A stretch of DNA of 64,000 nucleotides from NCBI GenBank assembly GCA_023548195.1, contig JAJHZJ010000531.1, positions 7,923,900 through 7,987,899 on the forward strand, written 5' to 3'. Source of the DNA: Bettongia penicillata ogilbyi. Taxonomy: Eukaryota > Chordata > Mammalia > Diprotodontia > Potoroidae. The position numbers were made by a program, and so were the translations under genes. This document shows, piece by piece, positions 46,400-55,959 of the stretch; the first letter of the stretch is position 1, and every line of letters begins with the position of its first letter. The notes under the pieces are model-generated. The model searched no databases. It saw only the letters and a program-made list of their open reading frames with translations, and was not told the DNA's origin.

Positions 46400-46490
46400 T
46401 ATATATCATTTAGCATATCATATATCATATATCATATCATATATATCATATATCATATCACATCATATATCATAGCATATCATATATCAG
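46400..46490. repeat. Imperfect (ATATC/TATCA)n microsatellite
   Basis: Repeats of CATATCATATATCATATAT with small variants run over about 90 bases. They end about 175 bases before the last GALNT1 exon. Confidence 0.9.
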
Positions 46491-46665
46491 CATTTTCAAA
46501 ATAATGGGTATTGGGACAATAATAAGTCTAGAATTGAATGTGTATTTCCTAGAAGTCATTGTCTTTTTAAGTTGATAGAGATCTATAAGCATCAGAAGTA
46601 CACAGGAGACTTGCTCTTTTTTCCCCTTTATAATGATCAATTTCTTTTTCTTCCATCCCTTCTAG

Positions 46666-46812
46666 AAGTTAACCCTGCAGCATGTGAACAGTAATCAGTG
46701 CCTGGACAAAGCCACGGAGGAGGACAGCCAGGTGCCCAGCATTAGAGACTGCAGTGGGAGCCGATCTCAACAATGGCTCCTTCGGAATGTCACCCTTCCA
46801 GAAATATTTTGA
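46666..46812 (+). CDS. GALNT1: GALNT1 last coding exon: residues 512-559, lectin repeat gamma, and stop
   Basis: The acceptor CCCTTCTAG ends at 46665; TGA at 46810-46812 ends the protein. The exon encodes [20 protein letters not shown], the third (gamma) lectin repeat with C523 and D525. [12 protein letters not shown], the usual GALNT1 C-terminus, follows and carries an N-glycosylation sequon at N552. Residue 541 is Ser (CSGS), where I recall Asn (CNGS) in human, so one potential sequon is absent. The codons here are GC-richer than the surrounding intron. Confidence 0.97.
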   Translation, partial: KLTLQHVNSNQCLDKATEEDSQVPSIRDCSGSRSQQWLLRNVTLPEIF

Positions 46813-47808
46813 GACACTTACTAAAAAAAATTAAGGATTGACTGGGCTACCTCAGCACACATTTCTGCCACATTCTTAAGTAGCAAAAAAGGAAAAGTGC
46901 TTGCCTGCTCTGCAGGATGCCAGGTTTATCAGCCATTAAAACTTTGACTCTCGCTTTTCACTAGCTGTGAACCAGCCTTCCTTTCTAAGGACGTGAAACT
47001 ACATACTAGTGAAACTGTGCACACTGATGTTTACAAGATTGAAAGAGTCTTTCATCAAAAAATCATTATAGAAAATATTTAGACAATGAAAACCTAACCA
47101 ACAAAATAATGCTCTCTGGAGAGCTGCACATATTGTTATAGTTTGCTTTGCACATCAGTGATTTCTGCTGAAAGTGCTATCATAATGAAGAAATTTCCAA
47201 GATTTTTTTTTCCTGATTAGATCTGGTAACCAGCATATGAAATATTGATATAAGAGAAATGAAACATCTGGAACCAGATACAGTATCATGAAGTAACATT
47301 TTTACAGCAAAAACTATATTAAACAGGGTTTAAAGGAGATTAAATCAAAACTATGAGAAGTACAATTTGTTATAGTATAGTATCAAATTTATATGTAGAT
47401 TTTATACCTCAGTGGGGAAAAATAACTTGATTCCAATGACATTCTTTTGTTTTCATCTGTGTGATAGTCATGGATGCTTTTTTTTCCTGGGGTGCTGAAA
47501 TTAATTGAGCTGAAAAAATTTGGCTCTTTGAACATCAGTTCATTTTTCCACACTTTTTTATTTGTATTTGGTTTGTGGGCTGTTGGAATTGTAACTTTTT
47601 TATTGCCTTCTAAGAAACGGAGGTTTAGCGTAATGTCTAACTTGTTCAGTTTAGACCAGGCATCTCAGTTGCTCTTGGGTCACCTGGCTTGTGGACTTTT
47701 CACAAACAAAAAATTTCTTAGTGCATTTTCAATTTCTTAACTTAACTTGACTGATTATGCTTAATACACAAGACTCATACTACTGTACTACAGATTTGTT
47801 TTCATAGC

Positions 47809-47814
47809 AATAAA
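47809..47814 (+). promoter_or_regulatory. GALNT1: Candidate polyadenylation signal AATAAA (proximal)
   Basis: This is an AATAAA about 1.0 kb after the stop codon, followed by TTTGGTTATTTGTTTATG, a U/GU-rich downstream context. Confidence 0.45.
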
Positions 47815-48010
47815 TCTTTGGTTATTTGTTTATGATTCCAGTCAACAAAAGGCCTGCAAAAGTGATTTATTATTTGGGTAAGTGGAGATAAAATAGTTGA
47901 AGGTTTTCTGGAAAACCTTTTTTTCACTCCATACTCAGATGTGCTTCATTGTCAAGTGCATATTTAGATTAGATTCTCGAATTGTAATGTTGATCTGCTG
48001 CTTTTTTTTT

Positions 48011-48016
48011 AATAAA
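48011..48016 (+). promoter_or_regulatory. GALNT1: Candidate polyadenylation signal AATAAA (middle)
   Basis: AATAAA follows a T-run. The downstream sequence is AT-rich with little GU character. Confidence 0.3.
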
Positions 48017-48394
48017 ATCTGACAGAAAATGTTTAAATGGCATTTTTAATAAGGTAGCCAAAGAAGTGCTTCATATACCAGACCTGCATTTCTTACCTAA
48101 ATTCCATTTTAGTTAAATTCATTTGGATTTTTCTAGTTTTTGAACCACAAGGTTATCTGAGTTTACAAGTTGGCAGAAAACTTAAAAAAAAAAACAGTTC
48201 TTTGATATGTACAATTTTTTCATCCTCTTTGCAAAATTCATATTTAACTGTTATTCCTTTTGTTGATGATATCCTAAGACTCACTGCTGGCAGTGTTATT
48301 TCCTGTACTTAACAATGTTGCTGAAAATAACTTCATCACCAAGGGTACCTGCCATGTTGATTGTATATATATTGTCCAATAACCTATTTAAGTT

Positions 48395-48500
48395 AACTAA
48401 TATGTATTGCGCATCCATAGGATCCCCTATACTAGGTGCTCTTGGGTGCACTACAAATCAGAGTATGCAGACCAGGCCCCCATGGAGCTTTTAGTCTACT
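48395..48500 (-). repeat. CR1/L2-type LINE tail fragment
   Basis: The plus-strand text ACTAGGTGCTCTTGGGTGCAC, then CCATGGAGCTTTTAGTCTAC, is a decayed reversed LINE tail. Confidence 0.45.
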
Positions 48501-48777
48501 CTAGATTATGAAACATATCATAAATTGATTTTTTTCTGTCCAGCTGGCTTTGTTAATTTCATCTTTCTGTGGAACTTATGCTTTAATAACCTAGGCCTAT
48601 TATTTACAAGTAAATTTCATGACCAAAAATTTATGCTGTAGTAGTGTGCTGTAGCCTGGAAATACCCTACCATAAGAGAGCCATGGAGCAAGGAGATTTA
48701 ACTTCTGGGTCATTATTGTTAGAACATGATAGATAAACCCCATTGCTTTCTCTTTTTTCCTTTTTTTTTAATTAAAA

Positions 48778-48783
48778 AATAAA
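48778..48783 (+). promoter_or_regulatory. GALNT1: Candidate polyadenylation signal AATAAA (distal)
   Basis: AATAAA lies 1.97 kb after the stop; a GU-rich stretch, ACTGGTTGTGCCGTAGATTGG, lies about 40 bases downstream. Confidence 0.4.
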
Positions 48784-48800
48784 ATCCTGAATAATGTCTT

Positions 48801-49270
48801 GAAATTTTAAGATTAACTACTGGTTGTGCCGTAGATTGGTTTCATTAGTAGTGTTTAATGCATTCCTTTCAGATACAGGTATTCAGCAGGTACCCCTGTG
48901 ATTGCACATCATTCCACATAAGCTGGATTGGAAGAAAAAAAAGGAAAAAGAGGGCAAAACGATGAAGATGAAGAAGGAGATGTCACTTTTAATTTAGAAG
49001 AAAAGGACATATAAATGTAACAGAGATGAGTGATAGGCAGTTAAGATAGCTCTTTAGTTACTTGTTCTTCTTTCTTAAGGGACATTTTCTCCAACCCACT
49101 CCAATACTAATGTTTTTGTTCTTTTGTCCTCAGTAGCATTCTTGAATATATAACTTTTTGCAATACTCTGTTAATTGTGGAAACAACTAGTAGACATTTA
49201 TCTTACTATGTTCACCTAAAAAGAAATTAAGGTTTGATTTGATTTGATTTGTGTAAGGTTCCAAGTAGTT
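48801..49270. other. Intergenic sequence, nothing recognised
   Basis: AT-rich sequence with a short (GATTT)n run at about 49235. No repeat family, exon or RNA gene is seen. Confidence 0.6.
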
Positions 49271-49274
49271 AACC

Positions 49275-49450
49275 AAGAAAAAGCTGTGTGACCTTGGGCA
49301 AGTCACTTCACCGTGTTTGCCTCACTTTCCTCATCTGTAGAATGAACTGGAGGAGGAAATAGCAAAATCAGTCTAGTATTTCTGCCAAGAAAACCCTCCC
49401 ATGGGATCAAGAGGAGTCAGGCTGAACAACAGCCAACCAACAGCAAAAGG
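49275..49450 (+). repeat. tRNA-derived SINE, 3' part of the GCCAAGAAAACC variant
   Basis: GTGTGACCTTGGGCAAGTCAC, CCTCATCTGTAGAATGAACTGG, TCTGCCAAGAAAACCCTCCC and GTCAGGCTGAACAACAG are in the order of the marsupial SINE with this tail. The head is missing. Confidence 0.8.
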
Positions 49451-49454
49451 AAGG

Positions 49455-51490
49455 GAACTTCCTTTAGTTTCTGTAGTTAGAAGAAGGAAAGGTTTAGTTT
49501 TATAGTAAGCGCTGTTGAGAGAAGTAGTGATTAAGTACACAAGTTTTTGCCCCTTTTTGCCAATCCCTTGTCTTGTGTAATTTCTCTTGTTTTCAGTGAT
49601 TTCTGTGACTAATATTGATAACATCTACATTATATATCTACAAGTATGTTGGGATGGAATTCATTTGGTCTGGGTCATTTTAATTCATTTTAAAACATTT
49701 AGGTCAAATGTTTCCTTATTATCTCTTTAAATATTTTGGGATTCAGTTCCTTCTGAACTCTGTATGTTTGTTCCACCCATTTTGGTTTGAGGATTAATTG
49801 TCCTTCATAGAATAGAAACTAGTGGAAAGCTGAGAAAAGTCTGTTTTTTCCCCCATTATTTGTTAATCCTGCCCTCAAGCAATGGAACTATTCCTGCCTT
49901 ATTTTTCATTTCCTCCAAACAGTTATAAACAAAGGCCATTTTTGTTGATCTTATGGTTTATCAGAAGTTCATTTTCAGATTTAACCTTTTTGATATTGTT
50001 ATTACAGTTCTTTCCATCTTTCATACATACCCTTTCAAACTTAAGTTTATCAGAGAATTCCCTGTCTCTTTAAACTGCTATCCTGTTTTGTGTGCCTCCT
50101 GTTCCTTTTGAGCTCTCTTTTTTTTAAATTTAGATTATCTGATTGGAAAATCATATTTCTCATTCCCTCATCTGGAAAATGGAAAAGTAGGGCTGTTAGA
50201 TGATCTATAATATGATTTTCAGCTCTAAATCCTATGATTCTGTGATAGCATAGTAGCACTAGAGAAGACCCCCATGCATGACAAAGACTTGTCTTTTCAT
50301 GTGGCTCCAAGGGAAGCAGAATACACATCTTTTCCTCCCATCCTTCTCCATGGTAGTCTTTCCTTCCTTCCTGGAGGGGAAGTGGGAGTTTGTGGCCTGA
50401 GACCACCTCTCCAGTCTCCTCAGAGAGAGCTGGTACCAGGCCATATCTGCTTCCTTAAACATCTTTAGTCTAGGGGATATGATTGTGTTCGAGCTAACTT
50501 TATTGCTTTGTTGTTTGAGGGAGAACCTCAACTTCTATCCAAGGCTTTCCAACCCTTTAAGTTAGGATAACTTAAGGATAGAAACTTTCCAACCAAATAA
50601 AAATTTTTTTTTTTCCAATTTGACAAATAGTGTGTGTTCCCATCCCTGTTAACTTATTACTTGACCATTTCAGGTCTCTATGCAGCTGCCTTTATATGCT
50701 TTCAGTAGAGACTCTATATCTTTTTCTCTTAGATATAGAGAATAGGATTTCTTCTATGTATTAGTGCCTATAAGTTTTTAAAGTGTTCTTTTTTTCTGCT
50801 GCTTCTGGATGTCTGAATTTACCTCTCATGGGGAAAGCCTCATTCTTAAAAGTGTAGCTGCAATGACAAATACTCTCTTAACACTTCTCATTCCTTCAGT
50901 GCTACATTCTTGTACTGGTCATTATCAGGTTATTTGTTTTCCATCCCTTATACACCTCTTCTTGGCATCCCTTTCTGTATTTCTTGGATTATTCCTAGTG
51001 GAATAACATTCATTAGTATAATCACAGGAATTATTTCTGCCTTGTAAAACAAAAAAAAAATTCTTAAAAAGGCTTAGAATTTTTGAAAATTACAACTTAT
51101 ATAAGAATTTAATCTTAAAATGCATTTAAATTGAACATTTTTAAACATAACTTTATCTTGATAAAAAGAATTCTGACAAGCAAATAGGAAAAGGATCTAA
51201 AATCTTACTTTGGGGGAAACAACATACACAAATTAATGGTAGCATGAGAAGCATGGCTGGACTGTATTGTAGTTTTCCCTGGGTTCCACAAAGACCTTCC
51301 CTTGTTCATCAGAATAAGAGTTAGTTAAGTAGTTAAGATCAAACTAAGCCCATGTGTAACTAGACTTAGGTGCTTCTGTGGTATTTTCTCGAGTCAAGAT
51401 CCTCCAGAACTCCCTAAATTATTTCATCAGGTCCCAGCAGCAATATGCACTTTCCATAGTAGGACTAGGAGCCCAGGACAGGAAAGCAAC
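49455..51490. other. Intergenic sequence with a MIR trace
   Basis: Only a MIR 3' half at about 50145-50245 is recognised (CATTCCCTCATCTGGAAAATGG, CTCTAAATCCTATGATTCTG). The remaining roughly 1.9 kb shows no gene or repeat I know. Confidence 0.6.
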
Positions 51491-51491
51491 T

Positions 51492-51592
51492 CAGCGGTGG
51501 GGAACATGCACACTGCCCTAGGTCCTCAGGTGTGACCCTTTCACTGATTACAAACTTTATGGAGCAAATCTTTTTATTAAGGGCTGTATTGT
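51492..51592. mobile_element. hAT-type relic, left half
   Basis: CAGCGGTGGGGAAC, then CCTAGGTCCTCAG, CCTTTCACTGA and TATTAAGGGCTGTATTGTA, matches the left half of the complete copy at 2798-2998. The right end is lost. Confidence 0.65.
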
Positions 51593-51840
51593 AGATGGAT
51601 TCTTATAAAGTAAATACAACTACACAGGACATAAAGATTAACAGTTATCAGGACAGGAAGTGAAGTACCTGCTGCGCAGCCGAAGAAAAACATTTCTCCA
51701 GCAGAAAAAGGCAAAAAGTAGCTAGAAAAGGAGTGCTTATGTGGAAAAGAAATAAGGTAACAAGATGGAAGGCTGACACTGGTGGGGGGGGTGGGGTGCA
51801 TAGAGGCTTACACAGAGGATAAACCCAAGGTGACCATTAC
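51593..51840. other. Unassigned sequence
   Basis: A G-run (GGTGGGGGGGGTGGGGTG) lies at 51780-51797. Nothing else is recognised. Confidence 0.5.
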
Positions 51841-51844
51841 AATG

Positions 51845-52010
51845 TTCCATCTAAGAACATTTTTAAAAATATTTCAATAACTATAATTCAACTAATTGCT
51901 TTCCTTTGTAATTCTATATATTTTATCTTTAACAATGAAAACCATTATTCTGAAAGGGGATCTATATGTTTCACCATACTGCCAAAGCATTCCATGACAC
52001 AAAAGTTTCA
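51845..52010 (+). repeat. Dispersed DNA-transposon-like repeat, 3' portion
   Basis: CTTTCCTTTGTAATTCTATA, then CCATTATTCTGAAAGGGGATC, TTCACCATACTGCCAAAGC and CCATGACACAAAAGTTT, is the 3' half of the repeat family whose 5' half lies at about 6013-6180. Confidence 0.5.
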
Positions 52011-52379
52011 GCCTTGCAAAGTAACTGCCTTCAGTGGGGGTGGGGGTTGGAGGGGTGATGATGTATAAGTATTTTGTGTAGTCCTGGGGTGGTAGAACTT
52101 TGAAAGCAAAGTATTCCACCTTCATGTAGTCCTGTTACAAAATTACTTATGCCTCCAATCTTGAGTGGTCATTGTTATCAACTCATTGTATCCATCTTGT
52201 GGGGACCAGGAAACGTGAGCCCTGATCATGCTTACTTAGATTCTGAATGTGGTCTTAAGTCATAAAAATATTGCATATTTCTTCACAAATTAAAATAGGA
52301 TCAGGTCTCTTCTTTCCTCAAGGATGAGACCTACAACCAAAATGAAAGTCAAATTGGAAGACTACTGCATAAGTGAGTG

Positions 52380-52690
52380 AAACTCACCTAACCCTCTCCA
52401 TCTGCCCAGCCTCAGATGATGAACCAACCATCCACTAAGGCACTTAGGCCCACTCAAACCAAACACTTTGCCATCTGCCCTGGATGACATTCTGCCCTAT
52501 CACTCAATTCACAATCCTAGTCACCTGTCAGTACCAAAACTACCTTCCCTGGGCCCTCCGTGATACAAATCATACTCCCCAATTAAAATGTAAACTCCCT
52601 TGTGGCAAGAACTGTCTCACTTTTCTGTTTGTTTGCACAATGCTTGGCACTTTATAAATGATTTTTGAAAAAGTGGATGGATGGATGAAT
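52380..52690 (+). repeat. CR1/L2-type LINE 3' end
   Basis: AAAATGTAAACTCCCTTGTG, then GCACAATGCTTGGCACTTTA, is a LINE tail; the preceding ACTCACCTAACCCTC text may be its body. Confidence 0.55.
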
Positions 52691-52724
52691 AAATGGTGAG
52701 GTTCCTAATAAGGAAGATGTGATA

Positions 52725-52885
52725 CTGTGGAAAAGATTGGGCCCAGAAAAAGAACACCAGAGTTTGAATCCAGTCTTCAATACTTACACAGGCACTCAGC
52801 TTCCCCAAGCGTCAGTTTACTTATTAGTAAATTGGGAGTGGTAATACTTTCACTACTTACCTTGTAATAAGGAAAGAAAATTTTA
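52725..52885 (+). repeat. MIR
   Basis: GATACTGTGGAAAAGATTGGG, GAGTTTGAATCCAGTC and GTCAGTTTACTTATTAGTAAA are in MIR order. Confidence 0.65.
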
Positions 52886-52889
52886 AACC

Positions 52890-54484
52890 TTAAATTGCTA
52901 CAAAAATGTAACCTGTTACTTTCATCATTTATAGAGTTCCTGTTTCTGGAATACTTTAATAAGTTTAATTTTATTAGTAATATAAATATGATTTGTTGTT
53001 AATTATTAATTTACTTTGTAAGATTTATTTAATAATGCTTTTATATTAAAACTATAGGTAATTTTGCAATCAAATAAGCTGTTTTAGAGAACATAAGGAT
53101 AGAAAAGAATTAATAGTAGAGCTTAAGGAATTCTAGGGAAATGTGAAGGGACTTAGGAAGTTAGGAAGACCCAGCTTCTTGAGTTCTTGATTTTCAAATA
53201 TGACTACTTATCAGCTACATTAGCCAAGAACACCCCAAGTGGAGTCATGAAGAGTTAGTCTTACCTAAAATGACAAGAGCCATGAAGCAAAAGAGGGAAA
53301 TGCTTGATTCAGAGAAGACAATTGTTTTTAGTGCTTTGTTGAAATTTTTTTTTTAACTAATAGTATACAGAATATAGAATAATGTAAAAGGAAATTTTTA
53401 AAATTATTTGAATGCTATGTAATCATAATGATTGAATTTGATTCCAAAGAAGAAAAAATGCACTTCCCTCAATTCTTTGCAAAGGTGGGAAAAAGTTCCT
53501 TTACCTTAGCAAGGCTATTGCTACAGGCATATATCCCTAAGATGGAGACTGAGGGCCAGAAATACAAACAAAAAAAAACAAACCCCAAATCCTCATAACA
53601 GTGCTCGTGGTTCCAAAGATGAGGATGGGGGCAGGGGAAGCAGGTGCCCATGAACTTTGGAATGACTAAATGAAAGTGTGCTGTATGAACCTGAACTCAG
53701 AAAACCATTTACATGATAACCATGGTAGCATAATGAAAAACCATTTTAGAAGACTTCAGAACTCTCATCATGAAGTGACCTGTCATGGCTTCAGATATTT
53801 GAGGATGAAGCATGCCTCCCAATTCTTGGCAAAGAAGGTGATAAGCCTCAAGTACAGAAAGAACTAGGCATTTCCAGATGTAGCCATTTTGTTTTTATTT
53901 GACTATACTTATTTGTAATGAGGGAAGATGTCTATGGAGTAGTGGAAGGAGAAAAGGAGGGAACGTTGGAGAGAGTAATAGAGATTTAAAAACAGGAAAA
54001 CTAAGTGCCAGAATTGGGAGACTGGGTATGAAACATTGCATATATTGTCATTGAGTTGGTTGAGTGTTAGTTTTGCTGAACTGTTTTTGTTTTGTTTTTA
54101 TTCTTTGTTGAAAAGGATGGATCTCTGGAAGGGAAAGGGGAAATTAAAATGAGATACAAGCAAAAGTTATTAATAGAAATATTCTTTTAGATTTGAACTA
54201 GAAAAAAATTCGGAACCACTAAACAAATGACCCATCGCTGAACACCAGATGTATATTCTCCACTTTCAGTGAGGAAAATGGATTACCTTACTTCTCCTGA
54301 ACTTTGAGATCATGGAGTGAGGAGGTCCCAACAATAAAGTTTCTAGGCAAAGCTGACTATCATCTCTTCCTGGTGGGATTCCCCACACCTCAGGAGTTAG
54401 GAGCTTGCCTGAGATGAACTCTTAGTAGCAGCAATGTCTCTCAGAGAAGCTTTGAGATCTGCTGGTTAAGGATTTTAGATTTAG
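52890..54484. other. Intergenic sequence, mostly unassigned
   Basis: A decayed SINE trace lies at about 53160-53275 (AGGAAGACCCAGCTTC, GTGGAGTCATGAAGAGTTAG). No gene, RNA or other repeat is recognised in the rest. Confidence 0.5.
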
Positions 54485-55285
54485 AATGATGGATAACGTG
54501 AAAGAGCTCAAGAACATTGTGTGTAGGTGTGGGTACTTCAGGGTCCTCCAACTTCATATTTTCTTTTCCTAAGATTGTTACCCACATTGACCTAGATGCA
54601 TACACATGTATGTACATGTTATATCTATGTTATACACACATGCCATTTAATAATGGACAACATGAAGGAGCTTGAGGACATCTTTTAGGGTCACACAGAT
54701 CTGACTTCATATTTCTTTTCCTGATATAGTTATTCATTTCCTAGATGCATATATGCATATGTGTGTATTATATTGTACACATACATATTATACATGTAAT
54801 AATGGACAGCTTGAACACATCTTCTTTAATTGTTAAATGGCAGGTGCTTCTTTTTCCTGAGATACCGTGACTCACATTGCCCTAGATGTGTGTATACGTC
54901 ATATACATATTATAATGCGGTAATGAACACATTTTTAGGGTCACCCAGATTTTCTGCTACATGTTTTTTTCCTGAAATACTGTTACCACAGTGCCATGGA
55001 TGTGTTTATATGTGTGTATACATACATATTACATGTATATTATGTTGCAAACATTCATATAAAAATGAATAATAAAAGCATGAACACATATACATATATG
55101 TATATGTCATATAGGATCATGGTCGCCCAGATTTTCTGCTATATGATGATTCTTCGTCCTGAGATATTCTAACCTTGTTGCCCTAGATGTATATCAATAT
55201 GTTATACATGTAATAATAGATAACATGAAGAAACTCAAGACCATATGTACACATAATGTATATATTTGTATATGTTGCCTTGTTT
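54485..55285 (+). repeat. Degenerate tandem array, five units of about 110-165 bp plus a partial
   Basis: Unit ends are marked by AATAATGGACAACATG or variants at 54485-54500, 54649-54664, 54800-54815, about 54925, about 55068-55082 and 55212-55227. Each unit also holds, in order, AGGGTCAC-CAGAT, a TTCTTTTCCTGA-type block, CCTAGATG and an alternating TATATGTGTATACATA-like tract. Unit lengths are about 164, 151, 110, 157 and 145 bp. Divergence between units is considerable, so the array is old. Confidence 0.8.
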
Positions 55286-55309
55286 CATGTCTTTTATTAC
55301 ATATGCATA

Positions 55310-55405
55310 TGTGTATTTGTGAGGAAACTGAGACAAAGAAAGATTAAGTGATTTGCCTAGGGTCACACAGCTAATAGATGTCTAATGAGGAATTTGAATT
55401 GGGGT
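55310..55405 (-). repeat. MIR core
   Basis: GAGGAAACTGAGACAAAGAA, then TTTGCCTAGGGTCACACAGC, is a reversed MIR core. Confidence 0.75.
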
Positions 55406-55529
55406 ATTCAGGAAGGACCAGCACCTCTGGTGTGAGGACTTACTGAGCCATTTCCAGGGCTGCTCATCTAAAGTGTCTGTCTTGACATTCAAATCTGACC
55501 TGTGGCTCCAAGAAGATACAGCATTTGTA

Positions 55530-55930
55530 CTTTCACACGAAGGTCACCAGTGACCAATTATTGCCAAATCTGATGGCCTTTTTGCAGTCCTTTCCCTTGA
55601 ACTCTGTTGACCAGCCCATCTCCTGGACACTTTCTTCTTTGGCTTCCATTACATCACTCCTTGTTTTCCACTTTCCTGTCTGACAGATACTTCTTGGTTC
55701 ATTTTTTTCCTGCCCTTCTCCCACTCCCTCAATACAAATGACCTTTGGTAGCATACTTTCTGCTTTATGCCATGTTATTGTTAGAGAAATCCCTCAGGAA
55801 AATCTGTTGTCAAATTGGTCATTGCCTATAGCAGCTTTCTCTCTCCTACATGATCCTTCTGTTCTGGTGGTGCTCTGTAGGCCCCATTTCCTCCTTCATG
55901 CTGTTTCCTGGATCCTCCCTGCCTAACAAT
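55530..55930 (+). repeat. L2 LINE fragment
   Basis: GGTCACCAGTGACCAATTA, TTGCCAAATCTGATGGCC and TCCATTACATCACTCC, followed by CCTGCCTAACAATG, read as the reverse-transcriptase-coding part of L2 with a broken frame. Confidence 0.65.
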
Positions 55931-55959
55931 GTCGGGCACCCTAGGTCCTAAAGGAACTT

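Larger units (their letters stand above)
36347..46665 (+). other. Last intron, 10319 bp
   Basis: It is dominated by SINEs (36765-37165), a HAL1-like element split by an L1 (37190-41905) and L2 and MIR pieces (42175-45070). A palindrome (45525-45580), a SINE (45616-45860) and a TATC-rich microsatellite (46400-46490) follow. I recognise nothing in 36350-36760, 41910-42170, 43440-44180, 45075-45520 or 45865-46395. Confidence 0.85.
6805..46812 (+). other. GALNT1: GALNT1 gene, C-terminal eight coding exons (gene continues upstream)
   Basis: The eight exons join without a frame break into 398 complete codons, preceded by the last two bases of an Asp codon. Numbering back from the stop gives Asp161 and a total length of 559 residues, the length of mammalian GALNT1. 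Known landmarks fall on their expected numbers: D209, H211, C212, C214, C235, C330, C339, H344, C408, D444, D484 and D525. The enzyme is a type II Golgi membrane protein that transfers GalNAc from UDP-GalNAc to Ser/Thr of acceptor proteins, the first step of mucin-type O-glycosylation. The transmembrane anchor, the stem and the start of the catalytic domain (residues 1-160) are not in the window. Introns here are 2345, 6790, 6154, 7919, 2656, 2626 and 10319 bp. Confidence 0.97.
46813..48800 (+). other. GALNT1: Probable GALNT1 3' untranslated region
   Basis: Directly after the stop the sequence is AT-rich and free of recognisable repeats for nearly 2 kb, as expected of a retained 3' UTR; the distal quarter contains a LINE-like piece (48395-48500). 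The human GALNT1 mRNA also has a long 3' UTR. The true end cannot be set from sequence; I use the last strong AATAAA at 48778 as a working limit. Confidence 0.55.

Noticed and set aside
50050..50406. Open frame of 118 codons on the minus strand in intergenic DNA
   Set aside because: No domain or family resemblance, no splice context, and part of it overlaps a MIR on the other strand.
54485..55285. Regularly spaced repeats considered as a CRISPR array
   Set aside because: Units are about 110-165 bp and diverged throughout, with no short constant repeat and unique spacer pattern, and the DNA is mammalian.
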